Assembly (NCBI RefSeq): GCF_003865095.1
Contig: NZ_BHYK01000004.1
Location: 81,631-145,630 of the forward strand
Direction: 5' to 3'
DNA from: Clostridium tagluense
GTDB taxonomy: Bacteria; Bacillota; Clostridia; Clostridiales; Clostridiaceae
Length of the DNA: 64,000 nucleotides
In this document: positions 42,176 through 50,166 of the stretch, piece by piece
Position numbering within the stretch: position 1 is the first letter of the stretch
Layout: each line of letters opens with the position of its first letter
Translations under genes and position numbers: made by a program
Notes under the pieces: model-generated
Told to the model about the DNA's origin: nothing
What the model saw: only the letters and a program-made list of their open reading frames with translations
The model's database searches: none

Positions 42176-42367
42176 CTAGTATATCCGCATTTCTAAAAAA
42201 TTAAAACCAAAGTTTTCCTGTAGCATTGCTCCACTTCCATAAGGATTTAATTCCATCTGCCAAGAAATAGCTACCGTCGTCGTTGAAGTAGCACTTACAC
42301 TACTTGATAAACTAAGTAAAACTGCACAAGATAAAGCAAAACTAGTTAATAATTTCTTTTTTTCAAT
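42176..42367 (-). CDS. candidate secreted small peptide with an ATT start or A-tract frameshift
   Basis: A 63-codon frame. The start encodes a clear signal peptide (EKKKLLTSFALSCAVLLSLS, then SSVSA), and the mature part, TSTTTVAISWQMELNPYG and about 20 further residues, has no Cys and ends in RIY. A GGGAG site lies 7 bases before an ATT at 42367 that is in frame. An upstream ATG (42373) is out of frame unless the run of seven A had eight. It lies 75 bp before the ABC operon, in the same direction, next to agr. It may be a bacteriocin or signalling precursor. Confidence 0.5.
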   Translation of the reverse strand: MEKKKLLTSFALSCAVLLSLSSSVSATSTTTVAISWQMELNPYGSGAMLQENFGFNFLEMRIY

Positions 42368-42578
42368 TTCATTACTCCCTGTATAATTAAATTTTATATT
42401 CTAATAAGTAATTACTTATCAATTGAATTCCCATCTATACCAATTTAACACAACATATAACGAAAATAAACATAATATACATATTTTATTTTTTTCCTTC
42501 TGTCATTTGTAATTCCCCCATGTTGTCTTTTTATTGTCGCTCTAATAATAACATTTTTACAAATGGGGGCATTTATTT

Positions 42579-42710
42579 TTATAGAGTTTTCTTACCTTGA
42601 TGGCTATGTTGCCCTACCCCATACTGACTTGTTTTTTCTTTGAATACATTAACATGATTAAGATGCGCATCTAACAAAACAATATCATTTATATTAATAT
42701 GTGTATACAA
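42579..42710 (-). pseudogene. relic frame of unknown origin upstream of the peptide gene
   Basis: A 43-codon minus-strand frame without ATG or ribosome site ends in a fairly complex, protein-like sequence (DIVLLDAHLNHVNVFKEKTS, then QYGVGQHSHQGKKTL). It is likely the end of a lost gene. The 42380-42578 stretch before the peptide gene also contains CCCCCAT / ATGGGGG blocks (42515-42570) that could pair. Confidence 0.3.
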
Positions 42711-42758
42711 TATTTAAGTGAACAGCATAATAATTGTATTATTATGTACTTTAATATG

Positions 42759-42800
42759 CTTATATGTCATTCGATACAACTTATATGTCGTTCAATGCAA
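42759..42800 (+). promoter_or_regulatory. tandem 21-bp repeats, probable AgrA (LytTR) site
   Basis: CTTATATGTCATTCGATACAA and CTTATATGTCGTTCAATGCAA abut, differing at three positions. LytTR regulators bind two direct repeats of about 9 bp spaced about two turns apart. The pair ends 5 bp before the -35 of the agrB promoter, the usual activator position. Confidence 0.75.
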
Positions 42801-42805
42801 TTCTA

Positions 42806-42834
42806 TTGACAACTAGTTATATACTTGGTAAATT
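42806..42834 (+). promoter_or_regulatory. agrBD promoter
   Basis: TTGACA (42806-42811), a 17-bp spacer and TAAATT (42829-42834). A tandem LytTR-type repeat lies directly upstream, giving the expected positive feedback loop. Confidence 0.75.
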
Positions 42835-42874
42835 TTTTATATATAAAAATCAATTTTATTAAGGAAGTACTTGC

Positions 42875-43447
42875 ATGAGATTATCAGAAAAGTTTAGTAT
42901 GAACCTATCTAATTACATAAAAAAAACATTACCGAATAAGACAGAAGAGGACTTAGAAATTATAAGGTATGGGATAGAAGTGTTTTTTATGAACATTACA
43001 AAACTCCCTATTATTTTAGCTGTAGGATATATACTAGGTTTATTCTGGTACACGCTATATACCTTAATAATTTTTGGGATTTTGCGCCGCTTTGTTGGAG
43101 GAATCCATGCTAGGAAAAGTATTACATGCTTAATATCTACAGGATTTATTATATTGGGTGCCGTATATATTTCTTTAGAATATCCACTTACCATTATTGC
43201 AAAATTGTTTATTTTTATAGTAGTTCTATATGTATTTTTCAAATATGCACCCGCAGATACAGAGGAAAAACCCTATTTAGATAAATCAGTTAGACAAAAT
43301 CTTAAAATAAAAAGTATACTTACAGCTAGTGTTTATTTTTTTCTTTCTATATCTATAATGAACCCATTTTTTTCCAATATTTTTTCTACATATATTATGG
43401 ATAGAAGCCATTCTTATATGCCCGATTACATACAAAATACTAAATAG
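42875..43447 (+). CDS. agrB: AgrB-like peptide-processing membrane protease
   Basis: A 190-residue AgrB-type cysteine endopeptidase that cuts the C-terminal part from AgrD and closes the thiolactone ring. The catalytic His78 and Cys85 lie in GGIHARKSITCLIS, at almost the same positions as in Staphylococcus aureus. About four to six membrane helices follow. An AAGGAAG ribosome site precedes the ATG. The promoter carries a tandem LytTR-type site. It is translated just ahead of agrD (14-bp gap). Confidence 0.92.
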   Translation: MRLSEKFSMNLSNYIKKTLPNKTEEDLEIIRYGIEVFFMNITKLPIILAVGYILGLFWYTLYTLIIFGILRRFVGGIHARKSITCLISTGFIILGAVYISLEYPLTIIAKLFIFIVVLYVFFKYAPADTEEKPYLDKSVRQNLKIKSILTASVYFFLSISIMNPFFSNIFSTYIMDRSHSYMPDYIQNTK

Positions 43448-43461
43448 GAGGTATAACAATT

Positions 43462-43611
43462 ATGAATATTACAGAGAAAATATCTAAAGTTTTAGCAATA
43501 AAAATAAGTGCTATAGCTACAAATATAGCTCATACATCCACCCAAGCTTGTGCGGCTTATGCTTTAGAGGAACCTAAAATGCCAAAATCATTATTGAAAA
43601 AAGCTAAGTAG
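43462..43611 (+). CDS. agrD: AgrD-like autoinducing peptide precursor
   Basis: A 49-residue precursor: an amphipathic leader (residues 1-24), the core around Cys30, and an acidic-then-basic C-terminal tail with EEPKMPKSLL, the AgrB recognition motif. Alignment with clostridial AgrD proteins, whose ring is Cys plus four residues, predicts a thiolactone ring Cys-Ala-Ala-Tyr-Ala (30-34) with an N-terminal tail of unknown length. The ring is unusually poor in large hydrophobic residues. GGAGG precedes the ATG. Confidence 0.88.
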   Translation: MNITEKISKVLAIKISAIATNIAHTSTQACAAYALEEPKMPKSLLKKAK

Positions 43612-43628
43612 TCCTACCTACTTAGCTT
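43601..43628 (-). terminator. shared terminator of agrD and agrC
   Basis: Perfect 11-bp arms AAGCTAAGTAG / CTACTTAGCTT span both stop codons of the convergent genes. A T-run follows on the minus strand. Confidence 0.75.
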
Positions 43629-44901
43629 CTATATATAAATCTTGAATAAAAACATCTTTTTCAACAGATGTTTTTAATAAAACATTAGGATATTTTTTAT
43701 TTATAATTTCTTTTACATTATTTAAGCCTATTCCACGATTGGGCCCTTTTGTGGAATAGCTTTTTTTGTATATACTACTTATATTTATATGGCTGTTATA
43801 AGAATTAGCAATAGTTATATTTAAACATTCATCTTGAATAAAAGATATAGATACTAATTTCTCTTTGCTATCCTTTGCAGCTTCACAGGCATTATCTAGA
43901 AGTACTCCTACAATTCTACATAAATCTATTATATCTATATGAAAAGTGTCTATTGTGTCTAAAATTTCTATTGATAGTGTTATATTATCTAAGTAGAGTT
44001 TCATTATTTTAGAGGTCAGCAATCCTTTTAATCCAGCGTCTTTAATTTTTTTAAGCTTTAGTATTTCATTGTTTTCATAGTTACATTCATGAATCAACTC
44101 TTTATTAAAAATTCTTTTTAATTCTTCAACATTATTATCTTCTAAATATCCTCTGGTCATAAAAAGAATATTATTATAATCATGTTTAAACTTGGCTACA
44201 TCGTCTACTAGATTTTCTATAATACTAGTATATGTTTTTAATTGTATAAATTCTTGTTGCTTTACTTTTAACATGTAATTTTTATGAAAGAATATTATAA
44301 TCAACATTAAGCAAACGATGGAACTTAGAAGTATAATAACAACTGTGTCTTTATTGAAAGATTTATATGCTAAAAAATAAATAACAATAAATACAATCAT
44401 TAAACTTGCCATAAATATGGTGTTTACCATAAAATCATTATCTTTAATTTTGAATTTAGAAATTAAAAATACAGTGACTACTTCTTTTAAGTTAATTATA
44501 AAAATAGCAGTGATAAACAAAATAATATTAAAAAATATAAATGCTATTTCGTTTGAACTTAAAACTTTTAAATTAATACTTAATATATTTATAAAAAATT
44601 GCGCTGTTATAGCTTCAGAAAATATCATTATTAAAGTTATAAAAAATGTAGTTTGAATCAAATATAGGATGCTCTGTTCAATCAATAATGCTAAAATTAT
44701 CATAAGAAATATAGTGGTAATGATAACTTTGTAATCATTTAAGCAATTAAGCTTAAGTACATAATAATATAATATAGAGCTACTTAGTATTGTTATGAAA
44801 TTATTTATATTGATATTAAATTTAATTTTTTTTAATTTACAACCAATATATAGCTGAACATAAAACATAATAAATAAAAGAACTATATTTATTATCCACA
44901 C
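43618..44901 (-). CDS. agrC: AgrC-like GHKL sensor kinase
   Basis: A 427-residue receptor for the agr peptide: six or seven membrane helices in the first 210 residues, then a GHKL-type kinase. His240 in KFKHDYNNIL is the phospho-acceptor, and the nucleotide-binding signature is in LLDNACEAAKD and KGPNRGIGLNNV. It overlaps agrA by 10 bp and converges on agrBD with the stops sharing a hairpin. The gene order (agrA-agrC facing agrB-agrD) differs from the usual co-directional agrBDCA. Confidence 0.93.
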   Translation of the reverse strand: MWIINIVLLFIMFYVQLYIGCKLKKIKFNININNFITILSSSILYYYVLKLNCLNDYKVIITTIFLMIILALLIEQSILYLIQTTFFITLIMIFSEAITAQFFINILSINLKVLSSNEIAFIFFNIILFITAIFIINLKEVVTVFLISKFKIKDNDFMVNTIFMASLMIVFIVIYFLAYKSFNKDTVVIILLSSIVCLMLIIIFFHKNYMLKVKQQEFIQLKTYTSIIENLVDDVAKFKHDYNNILFMTRGYLEDNNVEELKRIFNKELIHECNYENNEILKLKKIKDAGLKGLLTSKIMKLYLDNITLSIEILDTIDTFHIDIIDLCRIVGVLLDNACEAAKDSKEKLVSISFIQDECLNITIANSYNSHINISSIYKKSYSTKGPNRGIGLNNVKEIINKKYPNVLLKTSVEKDVFIQDLYIEAK

Positions 44902-45632
44902 GCTTTGCTCACCTCTTTTAATCCTGTTCTAGAAATAGAGCATATGGCTCCTGTCGTCATTTCTACATGAGGATTATTAGAATTTTTACATACATTTTTT
45001 ATATATTTCTTATTCACTATACTTGTTTTATGGATTTGGATAAAATTATCATCTAATGAATTCATTAATTCTTTTAACGTGCTGTAAAATTCAACCATGG
45101 TATTGGTACTATAAAGAATCACTTTACGGCTATTTTTTATAGTTTCAATGTAAATAATGTCTTGAGACAGTATCTTAAATGTTTCAGTACCTATTTTAAT
45201 TATTAATTTCTTTTGCTTTTCATCCTTTTGCTTATTCAATATTTCGGTAGCAATTAAAAGACTTTCTTTTAACTGACTTTCAAGGTTTAGGCTTTTATTT
45301 ATGAAGGTTACCACACGGAGTTTGTATTGAAATACTTTAAAACTTAATTCAATATGATTGGTAACAAAAATCATTTCACCTGAATACTGGTCTAATTTTC
45401 TAATTTCTCTTCCTAATTTTAAACCGTTTTTTTCTTCATTTAAATCAATATCCAATATGTATATGTTTTTTTCAACACTATTTTTAACATATGAAATAAG
45501 ATCAGCGGAGTTATTAAAAGTTAATACATTAAAATCTTTGAAATTCATTTCTTCTTCATAAGTTTTTATAACTATATTTTTTATCAACTGTAATGTTTTT
45601 GAACAATCATCACATATAAGTATGTTAATCAT
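44892..45632 (-). CDS. agrA: AgrA-like LytTR response regulator
   Basis: A 246-residue regulator: the receiver domain has acceptor Asp61 in YILDIDL and Lys near TFINKSL (about 112). A LytTR DNA-binding domain fills about 145-243 (KIGTETFKILSQDIIYIETIKNSRKV ... IQIHKTSIVNKKYIKNV). AAGGAGA precedes the ATG. Phosphorylated AgrA should bind the tandem repeats at 42759-42800. It is transcribed with agrC from its own promoter, not clearly identified. Confidence 0.94.
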   Translation of the reverse strand: MINILICDDCSKTLQLIKNIVIKTYEEEMNFKDFNVLTFNNSADLISYVKNSVEKNIYILDIDLNEEKNGLKLGREIRKLDQYSGEMIFVTNHIELSFKVFQYKLRVVTFINKSLNLESQLKESLLIATEILNKQKDEKQKKLIIKIGTETFKILSQDIIYIETIKNSRKVILYSTNTMVEFYSTLKELMNSLDDNFIQIHKTSIVNKKYIKNVCKNSNNPHVEMTTGAICSISRTGLKEVSKACG

Positions 45633-45812
45633 TAGTTAATCTCCTTTATATATCTAGTATGTTGTAATTAAGTTATTAGAGCGTGAACATATGCTAAATT
45701 GGGGTATTTGATACGTTGAAATTGAGCCATGGTAATGATGAGTGAGACACTGTAGTATAAATCAATAGATTATTATCTAGCATTTTACTTGTAATCCTTC
45801 ATAGAATATTAA

Positions 45813-45841
45813 AAATAACTAATTACATTAATTAGTTATTT
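45813..45841. promoter_or_regulatory. 29-bp perfect palindrome between agrA and the MerR-methyltransferase gene
   Basis: 13-bp arms AAATAACTAATTA / TAATTAGTTATTT around CAT. It lies in a 400-bp gap (45633-46034), otherwise featureless apart from the terminator at 46016, and about 180 bp upstream of agrA, so it could be a distal operator. Confidence 0.4.
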
Positions 45842-46015
45842 ATCAATTATACTTTGTTTTCTCTATTAAAGGGTTATTCTACAAATATATTTAAACACCT
45901 TCAAGATTTTACAATTGTATAAGTTGATTTATCTTGTTCACTTGTTCTTTTTTAGGACTGTTCCTTGAAAAATAACTTTGTAGATTGCATAATAACTATT
46001 TAAAAATCGTTAAAA

Positions 46016-46045
46016 AAGTAGCCTGTACTTTTACTCAGGCTACTT
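46016..46045 (-). terminator. terminator of the MerR-methyltransferase gene
   Basis: AAGTAGCCTG / CAGGCTACTT with a T-run on the minus strand, overlapping the stop codon. The stem is identical to that at 16246-16275. Confidence 0.8.
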
Positions 46046-47081
46046 CAACTACAATATTGAACTCATCAATTTGAAATATATTCACTGTTTTACCATACTT
46101 TCCAAATTCATTTTGTAATAACTCAATGTTTGAATAATACTCATCTTCAATTTCATCAATTTGCTTCCTTGTGAGGTTTTTCATAATTTTATGTTTCTGT
46201 TTTTCATTTTCAAACATAAGATCTCCAATGATTATTTTTCCATCATTCTTTAAAATCCTTAACATTTCCTTAATAGCAACGGTTTTTTCCTCCTCATTCA
46301 AGTGATGGAATGCATAGGTGGATACAATAATATCAAAAGTATTATTTTCAAAGGGTAGCTTTAAAAATTCGCCTAGTCTCAGTTTTAACTTTGGAAATTT
46401 CTCTTTTGCCACATTCAGCATTTCCCTGGATTGATCTAGTCCCGTAATATGCAGTCCTATTGATAAAAATCTATTTGCAAGATTACCCGTACCCACACCT
46501 ATTTCCAATATTTCTACTTCTTTATCTATATTGTAGGTTGCTTTTTTAAAAACCATATCTAAAATCACTTCATAGTTTTTATAAATTTTTAACCTACCGC
46601 TGTCCCCTTTTACGTCCTTATCATAGTTTTTTGCCCACCCATCAAAATCCCATTTATCCTTCCAGTTTTCTTTTATTTTATATATTTCATTCATCTTTTT
46701 AATTGATTCAATAATACTCCTATGATATTTTTCATCATTTGCTTCATAAATTGTGTCCATTATTTCTTCTAGCGAATTTTGAATAAGTTTTGCTCTATGA
46801 ACTTCATTGTTTATGATTTCCCACTGCTTATAAAAGTGATTTAATACATTATTTTTATAATCATTCTTAATTATATCTTCAATATCTTCTATGGGTATAT
46901 TTAATATTCTATACATAAGAATAGTCTGTAATTTTATTAGGTCCTTTTCTGTATAGTAGCGATAGTTATTTTCTTCATCCCGTGCAGGTGTTATTATCCC
47001 CTTCTTTTCATAAAATCGGATCTTATTTGTTGTTATGTTAAACAATTTTGCCACTTCTTTAATACTATACTTTATTTCCAT
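46035..47081 (-). CDS. MerR regulator fused to a SAM-dependent methyltransferase
   Basis: A 348-residue fusion. Residues 1-110 form a MerR-type winged helix and dimer helix (AKLFNITTNKIRFYEKKGIITP). Residues about 160-310 form a class I methyltransferase: motif I EILEIGVGTGNLA, acidic loop GLDQSR, FDIIVSTYAFHHL. The C-terminus is like YrrT-type methyltransferases. Such fusions may be drug-sensing regulators that also modify a small molecule, but this is inference. A start at 47093 would read through the GAGGTGG site, so 47081 is chosen. The promoter has the MerR 19-bp spacer. Confidence 0.87.
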   Translation of the reverse strand: MEIKYSIKEVAKLFNITTNKIRFYEKKGIITPARDEENNYRYYTEKDLIKLQTILMYRILNIPIEDIEDIIKNDYKNNVLNHFYKQWEIINNEVHRAKLIQNSLEEIMDTIYEANDEKYHRSIIESIKKMNEIYKIKENWKDKWDFDGWAKNYDKDVKGDSGRLKIYKNYEVILDMVFKKATYNIDKEVEILEIGVGTGNLANRFLSIGLHITGLDQSREMLNVAKEKFPKLKLRLGEFLKLPFENNTFDIIVSTYAFHHLNEEEKTVAIKEMLRILKNDGKIIIGDLMFENEKQKHKIMKNLTRKQIDEIEDEYYSNIELLQNEFGKYGKTVNIFQIDEFNIVVEVA

Positions 47082-47107
47082 TGCCCACCTCATATAGATT
47101 CATTTTT

Positions 47108-47138
47108 TTAGAGGGTAAGTTTTAATCTTACCCTCTAA
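47108..47138 (-). other. 5'-end stem-loop of the MerR-methyltransferase mRNA
   Basis: TTAGAGGGTAAG / CTTACCCTCTAA perfect 12-bp stem, starting about 10 nt after the -10 element. No T-tract follows on the minus strand, so it is a 5' stabilising or control hairpin and not a terminator. Confidence 0.6.
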
Positions 47139-47147
47139 CTTGTTTAT

Positions 47148-47178
47148 AGTATAAACCTTCACCTTAGGCGAAGGTCAA
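47148..47178 (-). promoter_or_regulatory. MerR-type promoter with 19-bp spacer
   Basis: TTGACC (47173-47178) and TATACT (47148-47153) flank a 19-bp spacer. The dyad ACCTTCGCCT / AGGTGAAGGT (one mismatch) is the likely operator of the downstream fusion protein, so it probably activates itself. Confidence 0.8.
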
Positions 47179-47262
47179 GTGGTGAAAAGAAAATTTTTAT
47201 TATGGGTAGCCCATATTACTTATGGTAGGTTTTGCCTTGCTAATCATAAAGCCTCTAACAAC

Positions 47263-47718
47263 TCACACTGCACTTTTTTGAAATTTCACATAATCCTCAC
47301 ACTGAAATACTTTTATGTATCCAAGTTTTTCAAACACTCTGCAAGAAGGTATATTACCTTCTCTAATATATGCAACTAACTTGCTATTAGCAATAAACAA
47401 ATCTTTATTTTCATTTATAAAACTTTGGGCATCTCTAATTGTAGCAGTACCAAATCCATTACCCCTATGTTCTTTAGCAATGCTATAGTTAAATGTTATC
47501 TCTTGCTGTGAAATTTCAAGTTTTACTTGTCCAACATCTTTTTCATCAACTACTTCAATAAACATAAAAAGGTTTTTGTCCTTTAGTGCCTTAAAAAACC
47601 AGTCCTTATATTCTTCTAAATTTTTCTCCTCCGTATACCTTGAATTTTTTCTTACCTCTTCATCATTAACCCAAGTAAATAGCTTTTGAAAATCTTCCCT
47701 AGTAACTTTTCTTAACAT
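47263..47718 (-). CDS. GNAT-family acetyltransferase
   Basis: A 151-residue single-domain acetyltransferase: N-terminal strand (RKVTREDFQKLFTWVND), acetyl-CoA loop SIAKEHRGNGFGTATI, and C-terminal strand SCRVFEKLGYIKVFQ. Family members include RimJ/RimL and flagellin-modifying PseH-like enzymes, so the substrate is uncertain. A GGGAGATG ribosome site precedes the ATG. It is monocistronic. Confidence 0.88.
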   Translation of the reverse strand: MLRKVTREDFQKLFTWVNDEEVRKNSRYTEEKNLEEYKDWFFKALKDKNLFMFIEVVDEKDVGQVKLEISQQEITFNYSIAKEHRGNGFGTATIRDAQSFINENKDLFIANSKLVAYIREGNIPSCRVFEKLGYIKVFQCEDYVKFQKSAV

Positions 47719-47817
47719 AATTCATCTCCCAAAGAAAATATTTTTCCTTAATGCTAATCTTTATCATTTGCCCAAAAAAAATTATTATAAAAACTGATGA
47801 CCAATATCGCTAGTATT

Positions 47818-48495
47818 TTATCTGACAAGTTGAAAAAACGTCATACCACCACTTAAAATTAAAGTTTTATTGTCTTTAATAAAGAAAGTACACCCATTAC
47901 CTTTTGAATCAGTAGTCTGAATTTGGATAATAGAATTAGCTTTTATACCTAATTTATCAAAGGTAATAGCCGGACTCGCAGCTTCAAAGTCATCTTTTGA
48001 AACAACAGTTTTTTTATATACAGGGCTTATAACAACATTATCTAAATCCTTTATCGTCTCCCCAAAACAAGTTGCTTTTTCTTTTGAAAAACTTAATTTT
48101 CTACCAATCAATTGTGTAATATTATCGCTTCCATAAGTTCCAACTCGCCCATATGCTAATGGTTTTTCAATAACCCACTGACCATAAAATATTTCTTGTG
48201 ATTGTTTTACTGTTCCTGTGGAATTAGTTGTAGTGTTACCCTTGGTAGTTGATTCTTTCGTTACTGTGCTTGTTTTGTTAACAGTAGAACTATTATTAGG
48301 CGTTGATTTTGCTGTTGCAGTACTTGTTGAATTACTAGTAGAAGTATTTGGTATAGTTGATTTTGCTGTATTATCTGTTTTAGTTTGCATACTGATAGTT
48401 GGCTGACTTTGTGATTCTGCAACCTTTTGTTTTGTACAACCTGCTGTAAAAACACTCATAGCAATTAGTGCAATTAATAATATTTTTTTATTCAT
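47818..48495 (-). CDS. lipoprotein with a Thr/Ser-rich linker
   Basis: A 225-residue exported protein. The lipobox FTAGC at residues 16-20 ends the signal peptide, placing lipidated Cys20 at the N-terminus. A linker of about 70 residues is almost all Ser, Thr, Asn and Lys, probably spanning the wall. The C-terminal domain (about 100-225) has a compact beta-rich sequence (GQWVIEKPLAYGRVGTYGSD ... FDKLGIKANSIIQIQTT). No family recognised. It may be a lipocalin-like sensor. Good ribosome site. Confidence 0.75.
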   Translation of the reverse strand: MNKKILLIALIAMSVFTAGCTKQKVAESQSQPTISMQTKTDNTAKSTIPNTSTSNSTSTATAKSTPNNSSTVNKTSTVTKESTTKGNTTTNSTGTVKQSQEIFYGQWVIEKPLAYGRVGTYGSDNITQLIGRKLSFSKEKATCFGETIKDLDNVVISPVYKKTVVSKDDFEAASPAITFDKLGIKANSIIQIQTTDSKGNGCTFFIKDNKTLILSGGMTFFQLVR

Positions 48496-48585
48496 AATTC
48501 CTCCATTTGTTTGTATATAACTTTTATTGCTTTATATATTATTCATATTTAATTTTGAAGTCCCTAGACTTGCCTGTAAATGTGG

Positions 48586-49413
48586 TTAAAGGATTATCCT
48601 TGGAAACATCAAGTTCTTTTTCACTTCATTATAACCAAAAGATTTATAAAGCTTTACTGCACGTTCATTGGATTCCCATACCTCAAGTTTTGTTTTATCC
48701 AAAGCTTTTGACAAGAAATAATCAAATATATAGTTAAGTATAGTTTTGGATATTCCCGATCCCCGTACTTCCGGTAAAACATATATCGTTTCAACATAAC
48801 CAAACCCATCTTTTTCAAAGATTGTACATCCTCCCTGTACCTTCCCACCTATTAAAAAGGATAGGTTTTTAAAATACTTTGCTCTCCCTTGCTCTGCAAA
48901 TATATCTATATCCAATGGTGTTACAAACATTTCGTCATGCATTGCCTTATATGCCATAACCTCTGTATCACAATTAATTTTAAGCTCTGTTACTTTTACA
49001 TTTTCCGGTAAAATATATGTAAAGTTTTTCGGAATATTTGCTTCCATAACAATACTATAGTCTTCTTCAAATCCATTTTTAATATAAAAATCTAGTTTAT
49101 CCTTATCATACTCAAAACCAGCATATATTCTAGATTTTAAATCAGGCCTTTGTATCCTAAGTTCTTTAGCCCTTAAAAACACCTTATCAAATAGCTTTTG
49201 TGTAACTTCCTCCCCGAACAGCTTGTCTATATTAGACTCTATATTAACACCTATAAAAATAATATAAGGTGTTTCATATGTCTGATGATAGTTTATTGAA
49301 GCATATGCATATGCGCTTCCTAAATAGTTTCCTTCCAAATCAAAGGCTAAAAAAATATTTTCCTTACTATTACCATACTGGTCTTCTTCTGAATTCCGTA
49401 TTTTAATATTCAT
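48586..49413 (-). CDS. tandem-GNAT acetyltransferase
   Basis: A 275-residue protein with two GNAT units: residues 1-130 (KLDFYIKNGFEEDYSIVMEA closing strand) and 130-275 (YVLPEVRGSGISKTILNYIF loop, VKLYKSFGYNEV closing strand). The second carries the acetyl-CoA motif and is probably active, and the first may be structural. The last base codons and stop lie within the terminator-like AT region before the lipoprotein gene. Substrate unknown. Confidence 0.83.
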   Translation of the reverse strand: MNIKIRNSEEDQYGNSKENIFLAFDLEGNYLGSAYAYASINYHQTYETPYIIFIGVNIESNIDKLFGEEVTQKLFDKVFLRAKELRIQRPDLKSRIYAGFEYDKDKLDFYIKNGFEEDYSIVMEANIPKNFTYILPENVKVTELKINCDTEVMAYKAMHDEMFVTPLDIDIFAEQGRAKYFKNLSFLIGGKVQGGCTIFEKDGFGYVETIYVLPEVRGSGISKTILNYIFDYFLSKALDKTKLEVWESNERAVKLYKSFGYNEVKKNLMFPRIIL

Positions 49414-49591
49414 TTAAATACCCTCCATTTCTATTTATTGATATTTGATCTTTAATTTATAAATACACTTATCATTATAAAAATATTTTATATTTACAAT
49501 ATAACATATTTTTGTCATAATTAATAATTAAATACATATTGAGTTATTTTTTGTATTTCTGATGTAGCTATTAATACACTACAAACCTAAT

Positions 49592-50140
49592 TTATTTTAA
49601 AATCCCGTATAATAATATTGTCATCACATCATTCATAGCATCTTTCATGGTCATATCATTTTTACTTAAGAATTTATAATCTAAAAATGTGTTACTAATA
49701 CCTTCCAACATCAAAGTAATCATATGCGGTTGAATATCACTTCTTAAAAAACCTTCTTTCATCCCCTCTTTTATTGTAATTTCAATAAGATTTAATTTAA
49801 AATCCCTTAATTGCTGAATTTTCTTCCATTCATCATTATAAAATTTATATGCTTCATCTAATACATTAACCGGTAATTTGTATTTATGATAAGAATAAAC
49901 TATAGAATTCAACTTCTCTACTAAAGGACAGTCTTTTTTTGCAGACTCAAGGGTGTCATTTTTATCAGTTTCTATTATTTCTTTAAAATATTCAACTATA
50001 ATATCATCTTTATTTTTAAAATACTTATAGATAGTTTTTTTACTAATTTTAAGTTCTGAAGCAATTTCATCCATAGTAAATTTTCTTAAACCATATATCT
50101 GTATCTTTTCAGAAGCAACTTTCATTATTATATCTCTCAT
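49592..50140 (-). CDS. TetR-family regulator
   Basis: A 182-residue TetR repressor: N-terminal helix-turn-helix (residues 22-45, MDEIASELKISKKTIYKYFKNKDDI) and a helical ligand domain. It lies 26 bp downstream of the MFS gene in the same direction, so the pair form an autoregulated unit under the 15-bp palindromic operator at 51367-51410. It should sense a substrate of the pump. Confidence 0.9.
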   Translation of the reverse strand: MRDIIMKVASEKIQIYGLRKFTMDEIASELKISKKTIYKYFKNKDDIIVEYFKEIIETDKNDTLESAKKDCPLVEKLNSIVYSYHKYKLPVNVLDEAYKFYNDEWKKIQQLRDFKLNLIEITIKEGMKEGFLRSDIQPHMITLMLEGISNTFLDYKFLSKNDMTMKDAMNDVMTILLYGILK

Positions 50141-50166
50141 TTTATCATCCTCAATCTAATTTTTAT

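Noticed and set aside
42176-42367. Lactococcin 972-type bacteriocin
   Set aside because: The mature sequence lacks the family's conserved Gly-His/aromatic pattern; only the general layout (signal peptide, ABC neighbours) is shared.
48218-48455. Two frames opposite or within the lipoprotein linker
   Set aside because: Both arise from the repetitive Thr/Ser/Asn codons of the linker and have strongly biased composition.
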